Shown: positions 51,972 through 60,776 of the stretch, one piece after another
Layout of the letters: the number at the start of each line of letters is the position of its first letter
Position numbering within the stretch: the stretch's first letter is position 1
NCBI GenBank assembly: GCA_965229335.1
Contig: OZ245874.1
Location: forward strand, 496,001-560,000
DNA: 64,000 nucleotides
Direction of reading: 5' to 3'
Source: JAFKFH01 sp017307375
GTDB taxonomy: Bacteria; Pseudomonadota; Alphaproteobacteria; Ferrovibrionales; Ferrovibrionaceae
Program-made: the position numbers and the translations under genes
The notes under the pieces: generated by a model
What the model was told of the DNA's origin: nothing
Database searches by the model: none
Seen by the model: the letters and a program-made list of their open reading frames with translations, nothing else

Positions 51972-53021
51972 TCAGCGCATCTGGCCGGACAGGATGTCGG
52001 CCGCTTCCTTGAAATACTTGTTGCGCTGCTCGACCTGGCGGATGTCGTCGAAATGGATTTTCACCCCGCTTTCCAGCAGCGGCCTGGCGATCGCGCTTTT
52101 CGAGCCCGGGCGGTAATCGGCGGTGAAGATCGCCTGTTCGCGCGCGGCCTTGCCCTCGTCGGAGGCGAGCCACCCGGCCAGCAGGCGCCCGGCATTGGGA
52201 TGAGGCGCCTTGGTCAGCACCGCCGCGACGAACTGCGAGGCGGTAACCGGCTCGGGGATGACGTAGCCGACATCGAGGCCTTCCGACTTCCACAGCCGGA
52301 CTTGCTGGTCCAGCTCGGCCACCGAATAGACCCGCTCGCCCGACTGCACGATCGGCTCGCGCGGGGCGCGGGTCATCAGCAGGCCCGCCTTGTCGCGCAG
52401 GCCGCGGGCGAAATTCATCGCCTCGTCATGGCCCATCGAGAACACCAGCGCGCCCGACAGCCGCGGCATCAGGAACTCGGAGGCGACCATCCGGTCCTTG
52501 AGTTCGGGCTTCAGGACGTCGTTCCAGGTCTTCGGCAGCAGCGCCTTGTCGGCCTTCTTCTCGTTGTACATGAAGGCGTAGACGACGTTGTTGGTGAAGC
52601 CGAGCCGGCCCTGCGCCTCGGTATTTTCCGGCGTGACGCCGAACATCTTCCAGTCGTTGGCCGCGATCAGGTCGCGGTCGAGCAGGGCGGCGACGCCGGT
52701 CAGCGAGTGCCAGAAGACGTCGAGCTGGTTGCGCCCGGCGCGGGCTTCGGCGATCGCCGTCGTGGTGATGTTGTTGTCGCCGACGACCTTGACGTTGATC
52801 CCGGGAAAGGCCTTGCCGAAGGCCTGCGGGATCCAGTCGACCTCGCGTGCCTGGGTACCCCAGAACACCACCTCGCCCTCGGCTTTCGCCTTGGCATAGA
52901 GCTCCCTTGCCGCCGGTTGCTCGGCCCAGCCCTGGGCGCGGGCCGGCAACGCCGCCAGCAGCAACAGTGCCGTGACCGCCGCCGCAAGGATGATGGCTGG
53001 CTGAGACTCGTAACGAGACAT
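51972..53021 (-). CDS. Periplasmic substrate-binding protein of the iron/spermidine-type ABC importer
   Basis: A 349-residue protein with a Sec signal peptide (IILAAAVTALLLLAALPARA, cleavage near ARAQG). The mature protein follows the class II binding-protein plan (AKAEGEVVFWGTQAREVDWI, LLPKTWNDVLKPELKDRM, GRLLAGWLASDEGKAAREQA). It lacks an obvious FbpA double-Tyr iron site, so an organic ligand is at least as likely as iron given the linked Rieske oxygenase. It is the first gene of the operon and is divergent from a MarR regulator. Confidence 0.92.
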   Translation of the reverse strand: MSRYESQPAIILAAAVTALLLLAALPARAQGWAEQPAARELYAKAKAEGEVVFWGTQAREVDWIPQAFGKAFPGINVKVVGDNNITTTAIAEARAGRNQLDVFWHSLTGVAALLDRDLIAANDWKMFGVTPENTEAQGRLGFTNNVVYAFMYNEKKADKALLPKTWNDVLKPELKDRMVASEFLMPRLSGALVFSMGHDEAMNFARGLRDKAGLLMTRAPREPIVQSGERVYSVAELDQQVRLWKSEGLDVGYVIPEPVTASQFVAAVLTKAPHPNAGRLLAGWLASDEGKAAREQAIFTADYRPGSKSAIARPLLESGVKIHFDDIRQVEQRNKYFKEAADILSGQMR

Positions 53022-53071
53022 CGCTTTCCCCCCTTTTTTGCTTATCGCTTGATATCCAGCAAACCTTAGTT

Positions 53072-53088
53072 TGTTGTTAAAGTCAACA
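53072..53088. promoter_or_regulatory. Probable operator between the importer operon and marR
   Basis: TGTTG-TTAAAGT-CAACA, with 5-base arms in an AT-rich stretch, lies in the 145-base divergent region 51 bases upstream of the importer start. It is a candidate site for the MarR protein at 53167 controlling the importer-Rieske operon. Confidence 0.45.
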
Positions 53089-53166
53089 TTGAGACATCAT
53101 CGCACTTGGCAGCAGGCGCCGCCTGTGGCACTCGGATAGGCGGAAAAGCCTTTCGGAGAGGATTGC

Positions 53167-53658
53167 ATGGCGCGGAAGCCGGCGGCAGGAAAAACGGCGA
53201 CCGACGAGGTCAGGGAAAACCGGCCGCCCCGTCTCGTCTCCTCGCGGGTCATCCACCTGGCCACGCTGCTGCGGCGAACCGCCAGCCTCGCCTACAAGCG
53301 CGAGTTCGATCTCGCCTCGTCGGAGTGGCGTATCCTGGTACTGACCGGCGAATTCGCGCCGCTCAGCCATGGCGAACTGACCGAGCTGGCCAGTCTCGAC
53401 AAGGGCCAGCTCAGCCGCGGCGTCACCGCGCTGGTCGACCGGGGGCTGCTCATGCGCACCCGCAACCGCCGCCAGGCCCAGATCGAACTGAGCCACGAGG
53501 GGCGCGTGTTGTTCGATCGGATCATGCTGCTGGCCGAGGAACGCAACCGCCAGCTGGTGCGCGGCATACCCGAGGCCGACGTGGAGGTGTTCTTCCGCAC
53601 CGTCGAACAGATGATGCGGACCGCCAAGGAGCTGTTCCGGGCCGAGCAGGGCCGCTAG
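53167..53658 (+). CDS. MarR-family transcriptional regulator
   Basis: A 163-residue regulator with the MarR winged helix (LSHGELTELASLDKGQLSRG, residues about 75-94, then VTALVDRGLLMRTRNRRQAQ wing) and flanking dimerisation helices. Ribosome site GGAGAGG just upstream of ATG 53167. Divergent from the substrate-binding protein gene, so it probably represses the importer-Rieske operon and responds to an aromatic or related ligand, as many MarR proteins do. It has no cysteines, unlike the MarR protein at 11207. Its stop overlaps that of the convergent Na/Pi gene. Confidence 0.91.
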   Translation: MARKPAAGKTATDEVRENRPPRLVSSRVIHLATLLRRTASLAYKREFDLASSEWRILVLTGEFAPLSHGELTELASLDKGQLSRGVTALVDRGLLMRTRNRRQAQIELSHEGRVLFDRIMLLAEERNRQLVRGIPEADVEVFFRTVEQMMRTAKELFRAEQGR

Positions 53659-55256
53659 GCGGCGGCCGGCGGATCGAGGTTCAGCATCAGCCGCCGCATG
53701 GCCCAGGTGACCCGTTCGAACATGTCGGTCAGCCGCCAGATCGCCTGACGTTCCGCCACCGGCAGGTCCGGACTCGATCTCACGAGATCCTCGCGCAGCT
53801 GGCGCATCATCGCCGTCCGGTCGCTGGTCAGCCGCTCCATCAGGTCCGGCCCGGCGACGTCGCCGCCCGCCGCTTCCTCGGCCAGGATGACCAGCAGCGC
53901 GTGCAGCGCCTCGACCAGCGTGGTGGTGATCCGCACCGCGCCGGGCTGCGTGCCGGCGCGCGGCAAGGTCGCGGCGAACTGCGCCAGCGCGTTGTGCATC
54001 ACCGGCAATTCCTCGTTGAAGTTCCAGCGCCGCATCAGCCGGTCGAGCAGCTCGGGCGGCATCGGGTGTTGCAGCGACGCCTTGAGGAAGGCGTCGATGG
54101 CACGCGACAGCTCGTCGCCGCTGTCACGCAACGTGGCGACCGGCACCGCGGCCGGGCCCGGTGAATCGGCGTGCAGCCCGGCCAGGAAATCCGGCATGCG
54201 GCGCAGAAGCCGCAGCTGCTCCTGCTCGACCATCTCCAGGGCCACGTCGGCCTGTGCCGCCGCCGCCGGGGCGATGAAGGCCGGCTTCGACAGCGTCTCG
54301 GCCGCGGTCGCCGGGCTCCACCGTTCGATCAGCCGGAACAGCGGGCCGCTCATCAGGCTCGCGGCCAGGGCGGCGGAGATCTGGAACATCCAGTGGACCA
54401 GGGTGACCTGGATGCCGAGGTCGCTGGAAATCCATCCGGCCAGGCTGCGCACCGTCGGCACCCCGCCCCAATGCTCGAGCATCAGCAGCGGCAGCATGAT
54501 TCCGACGCCGATCAGCTTGAGGACGAGCTGGTAGAGGTTGAGCTGCCGCGTCGTGCCGGCCAGCCCCGCCCCCTGCGCCACCGCCTGGATGCCGGCGCCG
54601 AGATTGGCGCCGACCACCAGCAGCATCGTCTGGTCGAGGCCGAGCAGCCCGCCCTGGGTCAGGGCGATCGCGATCACCGACAGGGTCTGCCCCTGAATGA
54701 CCGAGGCCAGCAAGGTGCCGGCGATGAAGCCCCAGAGGTAGAAGCGGTCGGCAAAGGCCAGGATGTCGCGCAGCGTTTCCGAATGGCGCAGCGGCTGCGA
54801 GCCGTCGACCATCGTCTGCACGCCGTAGAGCAGCAGGGTCAGGCCGAGTGCCGCCCCGACCATGTGCCGCCAGCGCGCATCGCGGTCGTAGCCGAGCAGG
54901 AAGGCCAGGCCGACGAGGGCGAGCAGAATGAGCGTCACCAGGCCGAGATCGACCGATACCAGCAAGAGCCGCAGCGTCGAGCCGGCGTAGGACCAGGTGA
55001 CGATCGGCATCGCCGCCTTGACCGTCGTGGCGCCGGCGGCGATCAGGCCGACGATGATGAAGGTGACCGCGTTGGTGCTCTGGATCACCGCGCCGGCCAC
55101 GACACCGACACCGGCCGCCCGCAACGGATGCCGGGTCGCGCCGGCGACCAGCCGGTGAAACCGCGCCCCGGCCACCTGCTTCATGTTGGCGGTGAGGAAC
55201 TGGGTACCGATGAAGATCAGGCCGAGACCGGCGAGCAGCGTGAAGAGCGTGTGCAT
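53655..55256 (-). CDS. Na/Pi-cotransporter family protein with PhoU-like tail
   Basis: A 533-residue membrane protein with two inverted Na/Pi-cotransporter repeats: AVIQSTNAVTFIIVGLIAAG in the first and SVIQGQTLSVIAIALTQGG in the second, at about residues 57-76 and 185-203. The C-terminal 200 residues are helical and PhoU-like (LEMVEQEQLRLLRRMPDFLA onwards). The usual QSSS-type motif is QSTN in one repeat and QGQT in the other, so transport specificity may differ from phosphate. It stands between marR and cheA without obvious functional partners. Confidence 0.88.
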   Translation of the reverse strand: MHTLFTLLAGLGLIFIGTQFLTANMKQVAGARFHRLVAGATRHPLRAAGVGVVAGAVIQSTNAVTFIIVGLIAAGATTVKAAMPIVTWSYAGSTLRLLLVSVDLGLVTLILLALVGLAFLLGYDRDARWRHMVGAALGLTLLLYGVQTMVDGSQPLRHSETLRDILAFADRFYLWGFIAGTLLASVIQGQTLSVIAIALTQGGLLGLDQTMLLVVGANLGAGIQAVAQGAGLAGTTRQLNLYQLVLKLIGVGIMLPLLMLEHWGGVPTVRSLAGWISSDLGIQVTLVHWMFQISAALAASLMSGPLFRLIERWSPATAAETLSKPAFIAPAAAAQADVALEMVEQEQLRLLRRMPDFLAGLHADSPGPAAVPVATLRDSGDELSRAIDAFLKASLQHPMPPELLDRLMRRWNFNEELPVMHNALAQFAATLPRAGTQPGAVRITTTLVEALHALLVILAEEAAGGDVAGPDLMERLTSDRTAMMRQLREDLVRSSPDLPVAERQAIWRLTDMFERVTWAMRRLMLNLDPPAAA

Positions 55257-55423
55257 GTGGCCAATGATGTGCTGGACGTAACGATCGCCGGCTTACCGCC
55301 TGGAAAGGCGTCGCGAAAATATACAGGACATTACATCGCGGTCGCCACTGTGCCGATTATGGTGCCGGGGTCGAAACCCGCGCCGTAACAGGCGCCAAGA
55401 ACAGGCACCGATCCGGAACCGAC

Positions 55424-57556
55424 ATGGCAACCAGCATGAACATGGCTGAAGCGGCGCACAGCCCTCACCCACCCGCCGAGGTCGCCGACGCGCCCGTCAG
55501 CGCCGTCGCCAACCAGTCGATCCGCGTGTCGGTCGACCTGCTCGAAAACCTGATGACGATGGTTTCCGAGCTGGTGCTGACCCGCAACCAGCTGCTGCAG
55601 ATGGTGCGCAGCCTGGACAATTCGGAATTCACCGTGCCGCTGCAGCGGCTGAGCCATGTGACGACCGAGCTGCAGGAAGGCGTCATGAAGACGCGCATGC
55701 AGCCGATCGGCAATGCCTGGGCCAAGCTGCCGCGCATCGTCCGCGATCTTTCGGTCGAGCTCGGCAAGAAGATCGACCTGCAGATGCACGGCGCCGAGAC
55801 CGAGCTGGATCGCCAGGTCCTCGAGCTGATCAAGGACCCGCTGACCCACATGGTCCGCAATTCGGCCGACCATGGCATCGAACTGCCGGCCGATCGCCTG
55901 CAGGCGGGCAAGCCCGAAGCCGGGCGCCTCGTCCTGAACGCGTTTCACGAAGGCGGGCATATCGTCATCGAGATCCGCGATGACGGCCGCGGGCTGAACA
56001 CCCGTCGCATCCGCCAGAAGGCGATCGAGAACGGGCTGGCCACCGAGGCCGAACTCGACTCGATGCCGATCCAGCAACTGCACATGTTCGTGTTCAAGCC
56101 CGGGTTCTCGACCGCGGCCGCGGTGACGTCGGTTTCCGGCCGCGGCGTCGGCATGGACGTGGTCAGGACGAACATCGAGAAGATCGGCGGCACGGTCGAG
56201 CTGAAGTCGGAAGAGGGCAAGGGCGCAACCTTCACGATCAAGATCCCGCTGACGCTCGCCATCGTCTCGGCGCTGATCGTCGAAAGCGCCACCGAACGCT
56301 ATGCCATCCCGCAGACCAGCGTCGTCGAACTCGTCCGCGTCTCCGGCGATTCCGAGATGAAGATCGAGCGCATCAACGACACCGCGGTGCTGCGCCTGCG
56401 CAACCGCCTGCTGCCGCTGGTCTTCCTCGACCAGACCCTGCGGCTGGTGCCGGCAACCGACGAGATCGATACCCAGTCGGAGAAGTTCATCGTCGTCTCG
56501 CTGGTCGGGTCCTACCAGTTCGGCATCGTCGTCGACCGCGTGTTCGACACCGAGGAAATCGTCGTCAAGCCGGTGGCGCCGATCCTGCGCGACATCCCGA
56601 TGTTCTCGGGCAACACGATCCTGGGCGACGGCTCGGTGATCATGATCCTCGACCCGAACGGCATCGCCTCGGCCTCGTCGGCGGCCGCGGTTGCCGAGAC
56701 CACCGCCGTCACGGACGACGTCCACCACGCCAGGAGCGGCGAGCGGACGGCCCTGCTGCTGTTCACCGCCGGCGGGCCCGAGCCGCGGGCGGTGCCGCTG
56801 TCGCTGGTCGCGCGCCTCGAAGAGGTCGATGTCGGCCAGATCGAATCGGCCGATGGCCGCCATGTCGTGCAGTATCGCGGCAAGCTGATGCCGCTGGTGG
56901 TGATGCGCGACAGTTTCCGCATGCGGACCGAAGGCCGCCAGCCGATCCTGGTCTTCTCCGACCAGGACTCGACGCTGGGCCTGATGGTCGACGAGATCGT
57001 CGACATCGTCGAATCGGAACTCAACATCGAGCTGCGCTCGACCGACCAGGGCATTCTCGGTTCGGCTGTCATCGCGGGCCAGGCGACCGAGATCATCGAC
57101 GTGGGCTTCTACCTGACCCGTGCCTTCGGCGACTGGTTCAGGAGCCGGACGGACGTGCCCTTCGGCCAGGCGGACGATCGCCATCGCGTGCTGCTGGTCG
57201 ACGACAGCCCGTTCTTCCGCAACCTGATGGTACCGCTGCTTTCGGTCGAGGGTTACGCGGTCGAGACGGCCGAAACGGCGGAAGGCGCGCTGAAACGGCG
57301 TGACGACGGCGAGCACTTCTCCGCGATCATTTCCGATATCGAGATGCCGGGCATGAACGGGTTCGACTTCGCCCAGCAGGTGCGCCATGACGCGCGCTGG
57401 GCAGGCACGCCGATCATTGCCCATTCCTCGCACGCCAGTGCGGCCGATTTCGCCCGCGGCCATGCCGCAGGCTTCACCGACTACATATCGAAGGCCGACA
57501 GGGGCGCGCTGCTGACCAGCCTCGCGCAGATCCTGTCCGGCGGGGGGAACGCGTGA
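55424..57556 (+). CDS. CheA-like chemotaxis kinase lacking the HPt domain, with two CheW domains and a receiver
   Basis: A 710-residue protein. After about 30 low-complexity residues it begins directly with the CheA dimerisation domain (SIRVSVDLLENLMTMVSELV), then the HATPase (VRNSADHGIELP, DDGRGLNTRRI, SGRGVGMDVV), a CheW-like domain, a second CheW-like domain (about 455-585) and a receiver (DDSPFFRNL, phospho-Asp near 638 in SDIEMPGMNGFDF). The N-terminal HPt domain with the phosphorylatable His is absent, and an in-frame TAA at 55388 excludes an upstream extension. It must phosphorylate another HPt protein or act non-canonically. The stop overlaps cheW (ATGA). Confidence 0.9.
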   Translation: MATSMNMAEAAHSPHPPAEVADAPVSAVANQSIRVSVDLLENLMTMVSELVLTRNQLLQMVRSLDNSEFTVPLQRLSHVTTELQEGVMKTRMQPIGNAWAKLPRIVRDLSVELGKKIDLQMHGAETELDRQVLELIKDPLTHMVRNSADHGIELPADRLQAGKPEAGRLVLNAFHEGGHIVIEIRDDGRGLNTRRIRQKAIENGLATEAELDSMPIQQLHMFVFKPGFSTAAAVTSVSGRGVGMDVVRTNIEKIGGTVELKSEEGKGATFTIKIPLTLAIVSALIVESATERYAIPQTSVVELVRVSGDSEMKIERINDTAVLRLRNRLLPLVFLDQTLRLVPATDEIDTQSEKFIVVSLVGSYQFGIVVDRVFDTEEIVVKPVAPILRDIPMFSGNTILGDGSVIMILDPNGIASASSAAAVAETTAVTDDVHHARSGERTALLLFTAGGPEPRAVPLSLVARLEEVDVGQIESADGRHVVQYRGKLMPLVVMRDSFRMRTEGRQPILVFSDQDSTLGLMVDEIVDIVESELNIELRSTDQGILGSAVIAGQATEIIDVGFYLTRAFGDWFRSRTDVPFGQADDRHRVLLVDDSPFFRNLMVPLLSVEGYAVETAETAEGALKRRDDGEHFSAIISDIEMPGMNGFDFAQQVRHDARWAGTPIIAHSSHASAADFARGHAAGFTDYISKADRGALLTSLAQILSGGGNA

Positions 57557-58035
57557 TGGCCAATGCAATTGTCGTCGCCAAGTCCGGTGCATTGGCCGGG
57601 ACGGGCTCGGCCGATTACCTGACCGTCACGATCGGCGGGCAGCGCTTCGGCATCCCGGTCGCCTCGGTCCAGGACGTGCTGGGCCCGCAGAAGATCACCC
57701 GCGTCCCGCTCGCCCCGCCCGAAATCGCCGGCGCCCTGAACCTGCGCGGCCGCATCGTCACCGCCTTCGACGTGCGCCGCCGCCTCGGCCTGCCCCCGGC
57801 TGCCGCCGGGGGGATGAGCGTGGTGGTCGAATATCGCGGCGAACCCTACAGCCTGATGATCGATTCGGTGTCGGAAGTGCTGTCGCTGCCCGACTCGGCC
57901 TACGAGGCCAGCCCGCCGACGCTGAATCCGCGGTGGCGCGAGATCTCGGGTGGCATCTATCGGCTTGAAGGCGGCCTGCTGGTGGTGCTGGAAATCGACC
58001 GGCTGTTGAGCTTCGGTACCGCGCTCGCGGCCTGA
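57553..58035 (+). CDS. cheW: CheW chemotaxis coupling protein
   Basis: A 160-residue protein with a single CheW domain starting YLTVTIGGQRFGIPVASVQD (residues about 22-41). It has the conserved NLRGRIVTAFDVRRRLGLP core and a C-terminal LLVVLEIDRLL strand. It would couple the CheA-like kinase to receptors. Its ATG overlaps the cheA stop and a hairpin terminator follows. No cheY, cheR or cheB is next to it, so a complete pathway must draw on genes outside the window. Confidence 0.94.
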   Translation: MMANAIVVAKSGALAGTGSADYLTVTIGGQRFGIPVASVQDVLGPQKITRVPLAPPEIAGALNLRGRIVTAFDVRRRLGLPPAAAGGMSVVVEYRGEPYSLMIDSVSEVLSLPDSAYEASPPTLNPRWREISGGIYRLEGGLLVVLEIDRLLSFGTALAA

Positions 58036-58054
58036 GCCCGGCGTTGTGCGCAGG

Positions 58055-58095
58055 GGGAGGGGAGGGCCGGGGCCTTCTCCTCCCTTCGCTTTTTC
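58055..58095 (+). terminator. Intrinsic terminator after cheW
   Basis: GGGAGGGGAGGG (58055-58066) pairs with CCTTCTCCTCCC (58073-58084), allowing G-T pairs, around a six-base loop. TTCGCTTTTT follows, a normal intrinsic terminator 20 bases after the cheW stop. Confidence 0.75.
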
Positions 58096-58098
58096 CGC

Positions 58099-59379
58099 TC
58101 AGCGTTTCTCCACGCCGCACCAATCCGCCATGAACACGGCCAGCACCTGGGCGACCTCGATGGTCGAGGCGATGTCGACCCATTCGTCGATCGAATGATA
58201 GGCGCCGGCCTTCGGGCCGTAGCAGGTGGCCGGGATACCGCCGTAGAGCTGGAAGAAGCGGGCATCGGTGGTCGCGGTCGAGGCCATCTCGGCGATCGGC
58301 AGGTTGGTGATGCGGGCATGCGCCGCGCTCAGCGTCGTCATCAGCGGCGCCTCGCGGTCCATCGCGCAGCCCTCGGCCTGGAAGCCGTGATAGCGGATCG
58401 AGGCTTTCGCCCCCCGCAGACCGGGCCGGGTGGCGACGGCCTCGGCCACCGTGGCCTCGATCTGGCGCCGCACCTCTGGCAGCGTCATGCCGGGATAGAA
58501 GCCGACGCGCACCTCGATCGAGGCGGCGCAGGGCACCGTCGAGGCCCAGTCGCCACCGGACACCTTGCCCAGGTTGAAGTTGACCGGGTGGTTATGGCCG
58601 TGGAAGCAGGCATGGCGGTTCTCGGCCTTGTTCCACTCGCCCTCCAGCGCGCGCAGCGCGTCGAACAGCTCGTAGGCCGCCTCGATGGCATTGATGCCGG
58701 CCGCGGTGTCCAGCACATGGGCCGGCCGGCCGGTCAGGTCGATCGTCAGCCACATCACGCCGAGCTGGGCGATCATCAGGGTCTGGTTGAACGGTTCCGG
58801 GATGATCGCGGCATCGGCGCGATAGCCCTGTGCCAGGCAGGCCAGCGCGCCATTGCCGGTGCACTCCTCCTCGATCACCGACTGCATGATCACCGGCGCC
58901 GCCGGCTGCAGGCCCAGTGCCGCCAGCGCCTCGAAGGCGAGGCAGTAGGCGACGATTCCGGCCTTCATGTCGCCGGACCCGCGGCCGTAGACGCGGCCGT
59001 CGCGCACTACCGGCTTGAACGGCGGATCGGTCCACAGGTTCGCCGGCCCGGTCGGCACCACGTCGATATGGCCGTTCAGGATCAGCGAGCGGCCGCCGCC
59101 GGCCGAGCGGTGCAGGCCGACGACGTTCTCGCGGCCGGAATAACTGTCGATCACCGGCGGCGAAAAGCCCGGCAGGTCGCGGATACGGTCGAGATCGATG
59201 TCGAAGCGCTCGACGGTCAGCCCCAACCGTGCGAATTCCGCCGCCATCAGGTCCTGCGCCCCCTGCTCCTCGCCCAGCAGGCTGCCCTCGGCGACCAGGT
59301 CGCAGAGAAAGCCGACGCTACGGTCGGCCAGCGCGTCGGTCGCGGCGCGGATATCGGTGACCAGACCCGAATCGATCAT
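58099..59379 (-). CDS. M20-family ArgE/DapE-type deacylase
   Basis: A 426-residue metallohydrolase. Metal-site motifs: LNGHIDVVPTGPANLWTDPP near residues 101-120, GRGSGDMKAGIVAYCLAFEA with the metal Asp, the catalytic/bridging EEECTGNGALACL, and a C-terminal His near DEWVD (AYHSIDEW). It removes an acyl group from an amino-acid nitrogen; family members include acetylornithine deacetylase. Last gene of the operon starting with the ABC ATPase; its ATG overlaps the GNAT stop (ATGA), so an acetylate-then-deacetylate pair may be at work. Confidence 0.9.
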   Translation of the reverse strand: MIDSGLVTDIRAATDALADRSVGFLCDLVAEGSLLGEEQGAQDLMAAEFARLGLTVERFDIDLDRIRDLPGFSPPVIDSYSGRENVVGLHRSAGGGRSLILNGHIDVVPTGPANLWTDPPFKPVVRDGRVYGRGSGDMKAGIVAYCLAFEALAALGLQPAAPVIMQSVIEEECTGNGALACLAQGYRADAAIIPEPFNQTLMIAQLGVMWLTIDLTGRPAHVLDTAAGINAIEAAYELFDALRALEGEWNKAENRHACFHGHNHPVNFNLGKVSGGDWASTVPCAASIEVRVGFYPGMTLPEVRRQIEATVAEAVATRPGLRGAKASIRYHGFQAEGCAMDREAPLMTTLSAAHARITNLPIAEMASTATTDARFFQLYGGIPATCYGPKAGAYHSIDEWVDIASTIEVAQVLAVFMADWCGVEKR

Positions 59380-59837
59380 CCCTCGTCTCCCTTCAGGCGG
59401 GCCAGCGCGTCGCCCTCGATCACATAGATCCGTTCATCCGCCGCAGGGCTGAGCCCCTCGCGCTCGTAGAAGCGCCGGGCGGCGCCGTTCGCGCGGTCGA
59501 CCGACAGCCGCAGATAGGCGGCACCGGTCCGGCGCAGCGCGGCCGCCAGCAGGGCGCGGGCAAGGCCGGTGCCCCTCGCCCGCGGGGCGACGTAGAGATC
59601 CTGGATATAGACGCCGACGCGGCCCCGCCAGCTCGAAAAGCTGGGGAAATGCAGGCACAGCCCGACCGCCTCGCCGCCGTCCCAGGCGATCAGCGCGGCC
59701 CAGGCATCGGCATGGCGCCGGAAATCGTCGGCGGTCGACGTCGCGGTCTTGCCCAGCGCCATCCCGGCCGACATCGCCTGGATCATCGCATGCACGGTCG
59801 CCGCGTCGTCGGCGGTGGCGGGGCGGATCTCGATCAC
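59376..59837 (-). CDS. GNAT-family N-acetyltransferase
   Basis: A 153-residue GNAT protein. The acetyl-CoA loop is in RARGTGLARALLAAALRRTG near residues 88-107 (V-x4-R/Q-x-x-G-x-G/A type), preceded by the beta-4 strand VGVYIQDLYVAP and followed by RLSVDRANGAARRFYEREGL. It probably acetylates an amine in this catabolic operon; the coupled deacylase supports an N-acetylated intermediate. One base separates it from the BKACE stop region. Confidence 0.9.
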   Translation of the reverse strand: MIEIRPATADDAATVHAMIQAMSAGMALGKTATSTADDFRRHADAWAALIAWDGGEAVGLCLHFPSFSSWRGRVGVYIQDLYVAPRARGTGLARALLAAALRRTGAAYLRLSVDRANGAARRFYEREGLSPAADERIYVIEGDALARLKGDEG

Positions 59838-59838
59838 G

Positions 59839-60771
59839 TCAGAACGCCACCCGGTCGCCGCCCTTCAGGCCGAGCATCGCCCGTGCCTCGGCCGGCGAGG
59901 CGACCTCGAGCGACAGGGCCTCGAGGATCGTGCGGATCCGGCGGACCTGGTCGGCGTTCGAGGTGGCAAGTTCGCCCGGCCCCAGCATCAGGCTGTCTTC
60001 CAGTCCCACGCGCACATTGCCGCCCATCGTCGCTCCCATCGTGATCAGCGGCATCTGATAGCGCCCTGCCCCCAGTACCGAGAAGGCATAGTCGGCCCCG
60101 AACAGCTTGTCGGCAATAAGCTTCATGTGGCCAAGGTTTTCCGGGTCGCCGCCGATGCCGCCCAGCACGCCCAGCACGAACTGGATGAAGAACGGCGGCT
60201 TGATCAGACCGCGGTCGCGGAAATGCGCGAGGGTATAGAGATGGCCGACGTCGTAGCATTCGAACTCGAAGCGCGTGCCGAACCCGTCGCCCAGTTGCGA
60301 CAGGATCTGCTCGATATCCTTGAAGGTATTCTTGAAGATCGTGTCGCGGGTGTTTTCGAGCAGCCGGGGTTCCCAGTCGAACTTCCAGTCGGGGTAGCGG
60401 CCGACCAGCGGGAACAGACCGAAATTCATCGATCCCATGTTCAGCGAGCACATCTCCGGCTGGGCCAGGGTCGGCGCGGCCAGGCGCTGCTCCAGCGTCA
60501 TGGCGGAACTGCCGCCGGTCGAGATGTTGATGACCGCGTCGGTTGCCTGGCGGATGCGCGGCAGGAACTGCATGAACACGTCGGGGTCGGGTGTCGGCCG
60601 GCCGTCCTGCGGGTCGCGCGCGTGCAGATGCAGGATCGCGGCCCCCGCTTCGGCCGCCGCGACCGACTGCTCGACGATCTGGTCGGGGGTGCAGGGCAGA
60701 TAGGGGCTCATCGTCGGGGTATGGATCGACCCGGTGACGGCGCAGGTGATGATCGTCTTGCGGCGGGCCAT
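59839..60771 (-). CDS. BKACE-family beta-keto acid cleavage enzyme (DUF849)
   Basis: A 310-residue TIM-barrel enzyme. The zinc-binding HLHARDPQDGRP motif lies near residues 48-59, followed by NISTGGSSAMTLEQRL, the conserved ECYDVGHLYTLAHF near 170-183 and VGLEDSLMLGPGELATSNAD near the end. BKACE enzymes condense a beta-keto acid with acetyl-CoA, giving acetoacetate and a new CoA ester; the founding member is Kce of lysine fermentation. Placed between an aminotransferase and a GNAT protein, it may cleave a beta-keto acid formed by transamination (inference). Confidence 0.93.
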   Translation of the reverse strand: MARRKTIITCAVTGSIHTPTMSPYLPCTPDQIVEQSVAAAEAGAAILHLHARDPQDGRPTPDPDVFMQFLPRIRQATDAVINISTGGSSAMTLEQRLAAPTLAQPEMCSLNMGSMNFGLFPLVGRYPDWKFDWEPRLLENTRDTIFKNTFKDIEQILSQLGDGFGTRFEFECYDVGHLYTLAHFRDRGLIKPPFFIQFVLGVLGGIGGDPENLGHMKLIADKLFGADYAFSVLGAGRYQMPLITMGATMGGNVRVGLEDSLMLGPGELATSNADQVRRIRTILEALSLEVASPAEARAMLGLKGGDRVAF

Positions 60772-60776
60772 GGCCT

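Noticed and set aside
50148..53069. A 973-codon plus-strand frame across the ABC importer genes
   Set aside because: Spans several well-defined minus-strand genes and has an Arg/Gln/His-rich shadow composition.
55331..57592. A 753-codon minus-strand frame opposite the CheA-like gene
   Set aside because: Antisense shadow; the plus strand carries all CheA, CheW and receiver motifs.
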